Shown: positions 1-6,939 of the stretch, in pieces
Position numbering within the stretch: position 1 is the first letter of the stretch
Layout: each line of letters starts with the position of its first letter
Source: JAFGSZ01 sp964492185
GTDB taxonomy: Bacteria; Bacteroidota; Bacteroidia; Bacteroidales; UBA10428
Assembly: GCA_964492185.1 (NCBI GenBank)
Contig: CAZBJH010000121.1
Location: 1-9,995 of the forward strand
Direction of reading: 5' to 3'
DNA length: 9,995 nt
Made by a program: the position numbers and the translations under genes
Notes under the pieces: model-generated
Database searches by the model: none
Told to the model about the DNA's origin: nothing
The model's input: only the letters and a program-made list of their open reading frames with translations

Positions 1-39
1 TGAGCAGCAACGCGGATATCGGACATTATGAACAGACAC
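1..39 (-). repeat. Partial copy of the palindromic repeat (left edge, inverted)
   Basis: Read on the minus strand, this stretch matches the first 39 bases of the copy at 9943-9981 with one mismatch (a T in place of a C at repeat position 9). It also matches the outer half of the copy at 4827-4946. The copy is cut by the window edge, so only the arm facing the interior is visible. It lies downstream of the response regulator gene, in an intergenic position like the other two copies. The identity of the element family is unknown to me. Confidence 0.9.
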
Positions 40-183
40 ATATCAGTATGAATTTATAATAAGTTATCGCTTATATACTTATTGAATGAGTATTCGCGGA
101 AAGCATGTGAGAATTCACTGTTTCTGAATTAGAATATGAATGTTTCAATAAACAGAAGGATCTGCTAATACAGGAGGAAGATC
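40..183. other. Intergenic region downstream of the response regulator
   Basis: This AT-rich stretch separates the left repeat copy from the stop codon of the response regulator. It contains an AT-only-type stem of 7 bp (58-64 pairing with 77-83, 12-base loop) that is not followed by a T run in either direction, so I do not call it a terminator. I see no coding signal or RNA gene here. Confidence 0.5.
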
Positions 184-948
184 TTATTTATTTGATTTGC
201 CGAAAGACATAGAACCAAGTTTTTTTAATATTTCCTGTTTTCTGTTCAGGGCAATGGGGATATTTGAATTATCTTTCATCTGCAGATACCCGCCCTCGGA
301 TTTTATGTATTTATCAAGAAAAGCCGTGTTAATTAAATGTGACTGATGAACACGTAAAAATCCCGAGTGCTGTAATAAGTCAGCAAATTCTTTAATTGTT
401 TTGGACACCAGTATTTTTCTGTTGCCGGTGAGGTAAAAGAAAGTATAATTACTGTCGGCTTCACACCGGATGATCTCATCAATATTAACAAAATGCAAGC
501 ATTCAGATGTGTGCAAAACCAGATGCTTCGGCACTTTTTCCCCTTTAATATTATTGATCAGGTTGTTGATCTTAAGTTGTTCTTCCTCCTCGTTTATTAT
601 CTTCCTTGCCTTATTGACAGCTTCATATAATTCTTCTGCATCAACTGGTTTTAGAATATAATCAAGAGCGCTGACCTTAATGGCTTGCACAGCATACTCT
701 TCATATGCAGTAATAAATATGATCCTGAAGTCGATTGTTTGTATTTTCTTCAGCAAATCAAAACCTGTACCATCGGGCAAATTAATATCCAGGAACACTA
801 AATCAGGCTTATGTTCATTAATTGAATGATATCCTTCTTTAATATCACCTGCAGTTGCAACTATTTCAATATCAGTAAATCCAGTTGTTATTAAATTACT
901 GATAATATTTAAGACCCTGTTGTCATCATCTATAATAATTACCTTCAT
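184..948 (-). CDS. LytTR-family response regulator (REC-LytTR)
   Basis: This is a two-component response regulator of 254 residues that should bind DNA as a transcription factor in the cytoplasm. The N-terminal receiver domain (about 1-118) shows the acidic pocket IIIDDD at 4-9, the phosphoacceptor Asp54 in VFLDINLPDG, the conserved Thr80 in FITAY and Lys100 in LKPVD. A charged linker (about 119-135) leads to a LytTR DNA-binding domain (about 140-244) with the family hallmarks FLRVHQSHLIN at 197-207 and the NRKQEILKKL end at 235-244. I chose the ATG at 948 because MKVIIIDDD is the canonical beginning of a receiver domain. An in-frame ATG at 978 would add ten basic residues, MYFYKRKMQA, with no domain role. 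The gene follows the histidine kinase with a 58-bp gap (28 bp if the longer start is used) and is almost certainly its cognate partner. Its target genes cannot be told from the sequence. Confidence 0.95.
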   Translation of the reverse strand: MKVIIIDDDNRVLNIISNLITTGFTDIEIVATAGDIKEGYHSINEHKPDLVFLDINLPDGTGFDLLKKIQTIDFRIIFITAYEEYAVQAIKVSALDYILKPVDAEELYEAVNKARKIINEEEEQLKINNLINNIKGEKVPKHLVLHTSECLHFVNIDEIIRCEADSNYTFFYLTGNRKILVSKTIKEFADLLQHSGFLRVHQSHLINTAFLDKYIKSEGGYLQMKDNSNIPIALNRKQEILKKLGSMSFGKSNK

Positions 949-1006
949 AGCTTGCATTTTCCTTTTATAAAAATACAAAAATGACAGCTGTTAAGGCAAT
1001 TTATAA

Positions 1007-3208
1007 TCAAATATTGTCTTGCCGGTAAGGTATTAAAAAAATAATCTTTGTTCCTGTTGCATCTGAAATGTTTTCAAGATCCACAATTTTGAAACGGGTT
1101 TTTCTGTTAGCTGATTCTTGAAGGTATTTAATTCTCTCGAATGTCAGGGGAGTAGTAAGGGAATGCTTTTTATAAGCAGTTTGTGTATTAATCGCGGAAG
1201 AATTTTTTCGGCCTATGCCGTTGTCTTCGATCTCAAGCCTGATTAGCCCGCTATTAAGTTTATATCGAATGAATATTGAACCCTTATCTTTTTTCGGCAG
1301 CAGGCCGTGTTCAATAGCGTTTTCAATAAATGGTTGTGCCAGCATTGGTGGGATTGAAACGGTTTCGGTATCGATATTTTCATCTATATAGAAATGGTAA
1401 CTAAAATCAGTTTCAAAACGCATTTTTTGTATGTCCATATAATTTTTCAATACATTAATTTCCTGTTCCAGTATAACATAATCCTCCTTTGAAGTCTCGA
1501 GAATGGAACGGACAAGGGAGGCAAATTTTGTAAGAAATGCATTTGCTTCAAGCTTCTTATTATTTAATATATAATCCTGTATGGCGCACAGGGAATTAAA
1601 GATGAAGTGAGGATTCATCTGTACCCTTAGAAGTTTTTGTTCAAGATCGATGGTCTTAAATTTCAGCGCGAGATTTTTTTGCCTGATAATCAATACAGCT
1701 GACAGGATGATAAATATAATAAACACGATCGCCATAAGTAAATATATTCTTTGCTGTTTCATAGCAGCCAAATGTGCAAGCTTCTCCTGTTTCTGAATAT
1801 ATTGGTTTTTACGCTGCTTTTTGTCAAATTCATACTGCATTTCAAGCTGTGCAATTTTTCTGATATTTTCATCCTGCTTTATGCTGTCCTGTAATTGCTT
1901 GTAGTGCAACAGGTAGTTATATGCTTTCTTAAAATTACCAATTCGTTTGTATTCCTGACTTAGAATTTTTGATGCCTCGGCAAGGATATCAGGTATCTTT
2001 AAACGGCTGGCTAATTTGTATCCCTTTAATAAATTTTTCATTGCTGAAATTTCATCATTAATTGCCAGTTGTATCTTTCCCTGTAAGACATAGTTGCCTG
2101 CAAGATTGGATCTGGCATTAATACTGTCTGCTAAAAAAATACTTTTGTTTACATAATATAGGGCAGAATCGTATGCAGCTTTGAGAAAAAAAGTGTTTGC
2201 AAGATTATGATAAGACTCTGTAATACCTGGAGGATAAGTCATCGATTTATTAAGGTTCAGGCCTTTCCGGTAATAGGTAAGAGCTGTATCGTGTTTATTT
2301 ACAGAAAGGTAAACGGATCCTATATTATTATAAGTGCGGCTTTCTTCCCAAGTATTTTTCGATCTTATTGATACGGGCAATTTCTTTTTATAAAATTCGA
2401 GAGCTTTCGAATAGTCATTCAGATAATAATACATAAGTCCGATATTCCCGTATGCAATAGAAATGCCGCTTGAATCCCCTTTGGATTCCCATAGGGTTAA
2501 AGCAGTATAGTATGCGTCAATGGCATGTTTAAAAAGATACTGGTCTTTATAAATATTTCCCAGACTGTTACTGCCATCTGCAATAAGTGCTGTATCCTTC
2601 ATTTCTTCTGCTGTAAGAATAGCATTAATAATATTATCGTATGCAGGTCCGTAATTTTTAAGTTTCTGATGGATATATGCCAGTGAATTATAGGCGTTGT
2701 ATATACCTCTTTTATCATCAACTTTTCTGAAAAGCCCAAGGCAATCATTTAAATATTTCTCAGATTCGTAAAGATTTCCTTTGAAACTTTGAACATAAGC
2801 CATTCCGAAAGAAACCATTCCCTTCCCGAAAATATCTTTTATAGATGAAAAAACTGAATCTGCTTTCCGAAAAAAAAATGATGCACTATCATTCTTACTG
2901 TAGTTTATCAAATGTGTAAATCCCATTGTTAGAAACGCGTTTCCAATACCTTTCTTATAACCGGTTTGTTTGGATAAGGCATATGCCTTGCAGGAAAGAT
3001 AAAAAGCACTGTCCGGATAGGTTCTCCGGAGTTGATATGCATGTGAATTTAAATGATTGATATGGGATGTATCTGAATTATCAGCCTGGATTGTTTTGTT
3101 GTAAATATTGTTTTCCTGAACAGGATCAACCCCGGGTTGATCTATACAACCCGAAACAGAAAAGAAAATTACCACGTAAAACAATAAATGGTTGGTTGGC
3201 AGCATCAT
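1007..3208 (-). CDS. TPR-containing LytS-type sensor histidine kinase with lipobox
   Basis: This 733-residue sensor kinase should autophosphorylate on His and pass phosphate to the response regulator just downstream. The N-terminus is a hydrophobic signal ending in a lipobox-like VSGC at 18-21, so residue 21 may be lipidated. About nine TPR-like repeats follow between roughly 89 and 439; seven of them start at a regular 40-residue spacing (for example 170, 210, 250, 290 and 330). A basic coiled-coil stretch (about 440-486) leads to one transmembrane helix at about 489-508. The cytoplasmic part has the His_kinase motif NPHFIFNSL at 532-540 (His534), the N-box FIENAIEHGL at 627-636, the G-box IEDNGIGRKN at 660-669 and a final GTKIIFLIP at 719-727, all typical of the LytS/YehU (PF06580) class. 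TPRs in a periplasmic sensor usually imply protein or peptide recognition, but the ligand is unknown. The start is the first of two adjacent ATGs. The upstream gap is 137 bp, so it may have its own promoter. Confidence 0.95.
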   Translation of the reverse strand: MMLPTNHLLFYVVIFFSVSGCIDQPGVDPVQENNIYNKTIQADNSDTSHINHLNSHAYQLRRTYPDSAFYLSCKAYALSKQTGYKKGIGNAFLTMGFTHLINYSKNDSASFFFRKADSVFSSIKDIFGKGMVSFGMAYVQSFKGNLYESEKYLNDCLGLFRKVDDKRGIYNAYNSLAYIHQKLKNYGPAYDNIINAILTAEEMKDTALIADGSNSLGNIYKDQYLFKHAIDAYYTALTLWESKGDSSGISIAYGNIGLMYYYLNDYSKALEFYKKKLPVSIRSKNTWEESRTYNNIGSVYLSVNKHDTALTYYRKGLNLNKSMTYPPGITESYHNLANTFFLKAAYDSALYYVNKSIFLADSINARSNLAGNYVLQGKIQLAINDEISAMKNLLKGYKLASRLKIPDILAEASKILSQEYKRIGNFKKAYNYLLHYKQLQDSIKQDENIRKIAQLEMQYEFDKKQRKNQYIQKQEKLAHLAAMKQQRIYLLMAIVFIIFIILSAVLIIRQKNLALKFKTIDLEQKLLRVQMNPHFIFNSLCAIQDYILNNKKLEANAFLTKFASLVRSILETSKEDYVILEQEINVLKNYMDIQKMRFETDFSYHFYIDENIDTETVSIPPMLAQPFIENAIEHGLLPKKDKGSIFIRYKLNSGLIRLEIEDNGIGRKNSSAINTQTAYKKHSLTTPLTFERIKYLQESANRKTRFKIVDLENISDATGTKIIFLIPYRQDNI

Positions 3209-3345
3209 AACACGGGAGATGAATTATAATCCGCATGATTAATACAGGGCAATTTAATAATTATAAAAGACAAGTTGTCAATAAGAAATCTGAAATTGAT
3301 AAATTACAAATTTGGAATTGACCCTTTTTATAGTAAACTGCCAGA
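3209..3345. other. Intergenic region upstream of the histidine kinase
   Basis: This AT-rich 137-bp gap lies between the MORN-repeat gene and the kinase start and is the likeliest place for a promoter of the two-component operon. I found no good pair of the Bacteroidetes -33 TTG and -7 TAnnTTTG elements at the usual spacing. A short perfect palindrome, GACAAGTTGTC, at 3269-3279 could be an operator half-site but is short enough to be chance. Confidence 0.35.
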
Positions 3346-3798
3346 TCACTCTGTTTCCTCAACCGGTTCCCCGTTATTATAGGTTCCTTCCTGACTTGTT
3401 CCGTCTTTCCAGATATATGTTCCTTTTCCGTGAAACTGATTATTTTTGAAATATCCTTTGTACTTATCACCATTTGCATAAAAGTAAATACCATAGCCTT
3501 CGCGTATTCCGTTTTTCCAGGCACCGGTATACTTGTCACCGCTTGACCAGATATAGGTTCCCTGTCCCTCAAACTGATCATCAACCCACATACCGTCATA
3601 GGTTTCTCCTTCAGGACTGGTCAGTATTCCACGTCCCTCACGCACGCTGTCGATGAACTGACCTGTATAGGTATATCCGTTTGTATACAAATAAGTACCT
3701 TTACCGTTATGACAATTTCCCTCAATACAGCCTGTTTCCTGGGCTGACAAAAAACCTGTCATTGAGATGGCCGCTAAAAATACTATAAGTGTTTTCAT
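3346..3798 (-). CDS. Exported MORN-repeat protein
   Basis: This small protein (150 residues from the ATG at 3798) is built almost wholly of MORN repeats. From the chosen start, residues 1-19 form a signal peptide (MKTLIVFLAAISMTGFLSA) with a likely cleavage after SA. An in-frame ATG at 3813 would put MIPYS in front and spoil the signal peptide, so I prefer 3798. Next come a Cys pair in GCIEGNCHNG and five repeats of 23 residues each, following a pattern close to GTYxxxxGDxYxGxWxNxxxxGxG, spanning about 3364-3699 in the DNA. The last repeat is degenerate and the protein ends in an acidic tail, EPVEETE. MORN repeats form elongated beta-sheets that bind lipids or proteins; no enzymatic residues are expected. 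It should be periplasmic or outer-membrane associated. It begins 27 bp after the lipoprotein gene ends, so the two are probably cotranscribed. Its specific role is unknown. Confidence 0.88.
   Translation of the reverse strand: MKTLIVFLAAISMTGFLSAQETGCIEGNCHNGKGTYLYTNGYTYTGQFIDSVREGRGILTSPEGETYDGMWVDDQFEGQGTYIWSSGDKYTGAWKNGIREGYGIYFYANGDKYKGYFKNNQFHGKGTYIWKDGTSQEGTYNNGEPVEETE
3364..3699 (-). repeat. Tandem MORN-coding repeats, 69-bp period
   Basis: Five consecutive 23-residue MORN units start at residues 39, 62, 85, 108 and 131 when counted from the ATG at 3813. There are no insertions or deletions between them. The nucleotide sequences have diverged, so the array is old rather than a recent slippage product. 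Confidence 0.8.
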
Positions 3799-3825
3799 AC
3801 TGTATGGGATCAAAATATTAAATGT

Positions 3826-4806
3826 TTAACTTCCTTCCCAGCCTGCAATTCTGGCCAGTATCCACCACATGGCATAAGCTTTCCTGTTAGCGGTAATATA
3901 TTGTGAATTGTGGGAACCATATTCTGCATTTCCCCCGGGAGATGATTTACTTTCGAAAAAATCTGTCCCCTGAACATGACTGTTCTGCCAGTCCCTGTAA
4001 AAATTACCTCCATAAGCAGCCGAATTACCATCATCACCGGCATCTTCCCAGTAATTATCATTCATGCAGCGCGTGTCAATACTGTAATAATCAAGACAAA
4101 ACTGTTTGTTTTGTTTACAGAATTCCGTGATCACTCCAGCCTGATTTTTTGGTTTGCCTTCGCCAACATTATTATTGGTTTCCGCATGTCCGGTCATGAA
4201 AATAAATGTAACCGGTGTTTCACGCTGATCCGGGCCTTTACCAATTTTTGAACCACCCTGACCATATTCATTGATCAGGGTTTGCATTCCCGGAATATAA
4301 TTACCGGACACATTGTGCCCTGTTATGCTGCACCAGGACCACATAACTACGTTAATCGCCGCGTTTTCCGGATCATCCAGGTAATTACGCGTGGCCTGAA
4401 TAAAGGCAGTTTCATTCCGGCTCAGGTCAGAAGCATCATCACCGTCTGCTGCATATGATGATATGGCATAATCATGAAAATCAAGCTTATTGCTTGTTGA
4501 ATTGTTATTTGTTATACCAAATAACAGATCATCTCCTTCTTTATAGTCCTGAAGTCCGAATAATCCGCGTGATACATGTGTGCCATGTGAAGTATGCTGA
4601 TAGGCTATATGCAGTGTTGTTCTTGCCTTGTTGATATATTCCACTGGTATATTACGTAAAACGCTTTCTTTTGCTGTTTCGTGTCCTGCAATATAATCAT
4701 TAGCGGCAGGGATTGACTGTTCCGTTGACCCGGAGTTGTCTTTTTCACAACTTGCAGCTAATATTATTAGCAATGCAGTATGAAAGAATAATCTGGTATT
4801 AAACAT
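3826..4806 (-). CDS. Predicted lipoprotein of unknown function, possibly SGNH-hydrolase-like
   Basis: This 326-residue protein starts with a type II signal peptide whose lipobox AASC puts the lipidated cysteine at residue 20. A Ser/Asn-rich linker follows, so it should be anchored in the cell envelope. The mature part is about 270 residues with motif-like stretches: LHIAYQHTSHGTHVSRGLFG (65-84), VVMWSWCSITGHN (153-165), FIFMTGHAETNNN (201-213), LDYYSIDTRCMNDNYWEDA (238-256), and a C-terminal segment with His299 ending AMWWILARIAGW. The order (a Ser/His-containing first block after a beta strand, a GHAExNN block, a late His) is reminiscent of the SGNH/GDSL esterase fold with altered blocks. 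That is inference, and no canonical GDS motif is present. I believe similar uncharacterised proteins occur in other Bacteroidetes, but I have not checked this. It is followed after 27 bp by the MORN-repeat gene. Four Cys in the mature part (158, 230, 237, 247) could form disulfides. Confidence 0.85.
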   Translation of the reverse strand: MFNTRLFFHTALLIILAASCEKDNSGSTEQSIPAANDYIAGHETAKESVLRNIPVEYINKARTTLHIAYQHTSHGTHVSRGLFGLQDYKEGDDLLFGITNNNSTSNKLDFHDYAISSYAADGDDASDLSRNETAFIQATRNYLDDPENAAINVVMWSWCSITGHNVSGNYIPGMQTLINEYGQGGSKIGKGPDQRETPVTFIFMTGHAETNNNVGEGKPKNQAGVITEFCKQNKQFCLDYYSIDTRCMNDNYWEDAGDDGNSAAYGGNFYRDWQNSHVQGTDFFESKSSPGGNAEYGSHNSQYITANRKAYAMWWILARIAGWEGS

Positions 4807-4989
4807 GACTAAAAATGATTTAATTAGTGTCTGTCCATAATGTCCAATATCCGCGTTGCTGCCAAAATTTTAAATCCTCGAATACCTTAGTATACCGCGG
4901 TTTAAAATTTTTGAGCACCTTGATCTTGAACATTCTGAACAAACACATGGCCAATTAGACATTTTGACGACTTTATTGATAGACTCTAA
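4807..4989. other. Intergenic region holding the complete palindromic repeat
   Basis: This 183-bp gap between the PAS/GAF gene and the lipoprotein gene is mostly occupied by the 120-bp palindrome at 4827-4946. The remainder, 4807-4826 and 4947-4989, is AT-rich and non-coding. The hexamer AATTAG occurs on both sides (4822-4827 and 4953-4958), but it overlaps the element on one side and lies 6 bp away on the other, so it is only weak evidence of a target-site duplication. Confidence 0.5.
4827..4946. repeat. Complete 120-bp imperfect palindromic repeat element
   Basis: The left arm (4827-4885) and right arm (4890-4946) are near reverse complements around a CTTA centre. In the outer 25 bases 20 match, the block AAAATTTTAAA (4864-4874) is perfectly mirrored, and the innermost GTATAC/GAATAC segment also pairs. 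The first 53 bases match the partial copy at 9943-9995 at 49 positions. The element lies between genes, 20 bp upstream of the lipoprotein start. Minus-strand transcripts would fold it into a long hairpin, which could terminate, stabilise or process RNA coming from the PAS/GAF gene. I see no coding frame. It could be a MITE-like element or paired IS ends; the family is not recognised. Confidence 0.88.
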
Positions 4990-6804
4990 TTATTTATTAA
5001 GTTTTGTTTTTAATTTTTTGATTTCTTTTTCTCTGCTTTTTATTGTGTTTTGAAGATCAACAACTTCTTTTTCTTTATCCATTAGTTTCTTTTCGATCTC
5101 TTTAACATTAGTGATATTTTTTGAGATTCCGAAAGTTCCTATAATATTACCATCCTGATCCCTGAGCGGCATTTTGGATGTGCTAACCCATTTTTCCCTG
5201 CCATCGGTGAACGTTTCCTTTTCCAGTTTATCAATAAGGGGCTTGCCTGATCGGATTATACGCATTTCATCATTGAATGCCGGTTTGGCATGTTCCTCAT
5301 CAAAAAAATCAAAGTCAGTCTTACCATATAATTCTTCTACATTTTTTACCTTGAACATTTCGGCCATTGAATAACTGGCCTTGATAAACCTGCTGTCAAT
5401 ATCTTTAAAATAGATACTTTCTTTTGCATTTTTTAACAAGGTATCCATGAGTGCCTGTTCTTTTGCCAGTTCTTCCTGCTGCCTCTGAAGTTCCTCCTGG
5501 GTGGCTTTCATTTCTTCAATGTTAACTTTCATCATTTCTTCCTGTGCCTTCATTTCTTCCGATTGTTCAAGGGCATCCAGCTCGGCTTTTTTGAGTTTGG
5601 TAATATCTTTTGTTATTCCGAAAAGACCAATTACTTTACCTTCCTTATTGATCAATGGCAGTTTCGTAGTTGATACCCATTGTTCAACTCCATTTTTCAT
5701 TATTTCATGTTGTATATCATCGATAAATCCTTTCCGGTCTTTCATGATCTTCTGCTCATCATTATAATATTTTTGGGCAATATCTTTAGGTTGAAAGTCA
5801 AAATCAGATTTACCGATCATGTCATCTAATTTATCAACCGGGAATAATTTTAACATTGACTGACTGATCCTGACAAATTTGCAATCAGTGTCTTTGAAAT
5901 ATATATAATCCGGCAGATAATTCATCATAGCGTCCATAAGGGCTTTCTCCTTCTCCAGTTCCACTTTTTGACGTTGCAGCTCATCATGGGTAGCCTGCAT
6001 TTCTTCAAGGTTCTGACGTAATTCCTCCTCTGCAGATCTGAGCTCTTCCGATTGCCGTTTAGACTCTTCAAGCAACCGGTTTGTTTTATCATTTGCCCTG
6101 GTTGTAATGATAACTGATATAATGTTTTCAGCCAGCTTTTCGATAAAGCGTATCTTATAATTTTCAAGTTCATTGAATGAAGCCAGTTCAATAACACCTT
6201 GTGCTTCTCCATCCTGTTGTAACGGAATAAGGAGCAAATGTTTCGGGCTTGTCTCTCCCAGGCCCGAACCTATTCGTGTATAGTCTTCAGGCAGGTTGTT
6301 AATAACGATCTGCTTGCGCTCTTTGAAACATATACCCACCTGGCCTTCCCCGGGATAAAATCTTTTTTTAGCTAAAGTTTCAGGGGCAGGAGCGTAAGAT
6401 GCTGCCGATTCAAGAAAAACATCCCCCTCGTCATTGTCATTGGCCAGAAAAATGTTGCCCTGGTTGGCTCCGACATATTCCACCAGATTTGTAATGATCC
6501 GCTGTGACAATTTTTCCAGATTGTCCTTTTCCTTGCTAAGGATATCCGAAAACCTGGCCAGACCTTCATTATGCCATTTATACTCGTATTCCTTTTCTTC
6601 CTTTTTCTGAATGGCCGATTGCTGTTCCTTTATGCGTTCTTCCTGATCGGCCAGTTCTTTTTCTGAATTATGCAGCTTTTTCTGCAACTGTTCCCTTTTC
6701 AGCTCATACCTTAACTTCAATCGTTGGTTAACATAAAAGGAAACAACAATTGTTGCAAGGATAATAAGGGATGACGGCAGGTTGATGATCGTATTAATAA
6801 TCAT
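4990..6804 (-). CDS. Membrane-anchored GAF-PAS-PAS sensor protein without output domain
   Basis: This 604-residue signalling protein has one N-terminal transmembrane helix (about 9-26) followed by a basic stretch, which places the rest in the cytoplasm. Domain order: coiled coil (about 30-75), GAF domain (about 90-236), coiled coil (about 240-290), PAS domain 1 (about 291-403, with YFKDTD at 302 and GKSDFDF at 331), coiled coil, PAS domain 2 (about 454-566, with YFKDID at 465 and GKTDFDF at 494), and a final charged coiled coil to the stop. Both PAS domains look like the PAS_4 type and end in the usual GI(T/S)K(D/N)IT. There is no His kinase, HATPase, GGDEF, EAL, HTH or phosphatase region, so it may act by binding another signalling protein through its coiled coils. 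The ligands are unknown. No Shine-Dalgarno sequence is seen; the leader is rich in A. It starts 135 bp downstream of the polymerase gene, so cotranscription is possible but not evident. Confidence 0.9.
   Translation of the reverse strand: MIINTIINLPSSLIILATIVVSFYVNQRLKLRYELKREQLQKKLHNSEKELADQEERIKEQQSAIQKKEEKEYEYKWHNEGLARFSDILSKEKDNLEKLSQRIITNLVEYVGANQGNIFLANDNDEGDVFLESAASYAPAPETLAKKRFYPGEGQVGICFKERKQIVINNLPEDYTRIGSGLGETSPKHLLLIPLQQDGEAQGVIELASFNELENYKIRFIEKLAENIISVIITTRANDKTNRLLEESKRQSEELRSAEEELRQNLEEMQATHDELQRQKVELEKEKALMDAMMNYLPDYIYFKDTDCKFVRISQSMLKLFPVDKLDDMIGKSDFDFQPKDIAQKYYNDEQKIMKDRKGFIDDIQHEIMKNGVEQWVSTTKLPLINKEGKVIGLFGITKDITKLKKAELDALEQSEEMKAQEEMMKVNIEEMKATQEELQRQQEELAKEQALMDTLLKNAKESIYFKDIDSRFIKASYSMAEMFKVKNVEELYGKTDFDFFDEEHAKPAFNDEMRIIRSGKPLIDKLEKETFTDGREKWVSTSKMPLRDQDGNIIGTFGISKNITNVKEIEKKLMDKEKEVVDLQNTIKSREKEIKKLKTKLNK
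5110..5517 (-). repeat. Second unit of an internal coiled-coil+PAS duplication
   Basis: Residues 430-565 of the sensor align without gaps to residues 267-402 (DNA 5599-6006) at a constant offset of 163 residues. Matching pairs include EEMKATQEELQ/EEMQATHDELQ, YFKDID/YFKDTD, GKTDFDF/GKSDFDF and WVSTSKMPL/WVSTTKLPL. This is a tandem intragenic duplication of a coiled coil plus PAS module. Confidence 0.85.
5599..6006 (-). repeat. First unit of an internal coiled-coil+PAS duplication
   Basis: These bases encode residues 267-402 of the GAF/PAS sensor, the partner of the unit at 5110-5517. The absence of gaps over 136 residues means the helix register between modules is preserved, as expected if signals pass along continuous coiled coils. 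Confidence 0.85.
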
Positions 6805-6939
6805 TGTATATATTTTTGTTTTTTTACGGACTATTGTCTTTTTTGTTTATGTTTTATCAATATTTTATAGTAAAATCTATAATTTTCGCGTTTGTCTGAA
6901 AAAAAAGGGCAGGCAATAACACTAATAATACCTTTCTGA
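6805..6939. other. AT-rich intergenic region upstream of the GAF/PAS sensor
   Basis: This 135-bp gap probably carries the promoter of the sensor gene and the 3' end of the polymerase transcript. On the minus strand TAGATTTT is a one-base miss to the Bacteroidetes -7 box TAnnTTTG, but no TTG lies at the expected upstream distance. A small inverted repeat (6865-6870 with 6877-6882) overlaps it. A run of eight T on the minus strand follows the polymerase stop, but the sequence before it forms no strong stem, so no terminator is called. Confidence 0.35.

Noticed and set aside
58..83. Inverted repeat AATAAGT/ACTTATT downstream of the response regulator as a terminator.
   Set aside because: The stem is only 7 bp, AT-rich with a 12-base loop, and is not followed by a T run on the minus strand.
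3269..3279. GACAAGTTGTC palindrome upstream of the kinase as a regulator binding site.
   Set aside because: It is a single short palindrome, and LytTR regulators normally bind direct repeats; there is no second copy to support it.
3209..3345. Sigma-70-type promoter from TTGACA plus TATAAT seen on the minus strand.
   Set aside because: The spacing is only 10 bp, far short of 17, and Bacteroidetes use a different promoter consensus.
3261..3599. Minus-strand 112-codon open frame overlapping the MORN gene.
   Set aside because: It is an out-of-frame shadow kept open by the repeating codon pattern of the MORN units, and has no signal peptide, domain or usable upstream spacing.
3810..4061. Minus-strand 83-codon open frame inside the lipoprotein gene.
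   Set aside because: It is a shadow of the lipoprotein reading frame, with a Met-rich composition unlike a real protein and no recognisable feature.
4953..4958. AATTAG on both sides of the palindrome as a target-site duplication.
   Set aside because: The left copy includes the first base of the element and the right copy is 6 bp outside it. In an AT-rich gap this is likely chance.
5501..5767. Plus-strand open frame rich in Ser, Phe and Ile resembling a membrane protein.
   Set aside because: It is the antisense of the Glu/Lys-rich coiled coil of the sensor protein; such antisense frames are typically Ser/Phe-rich artefacts.
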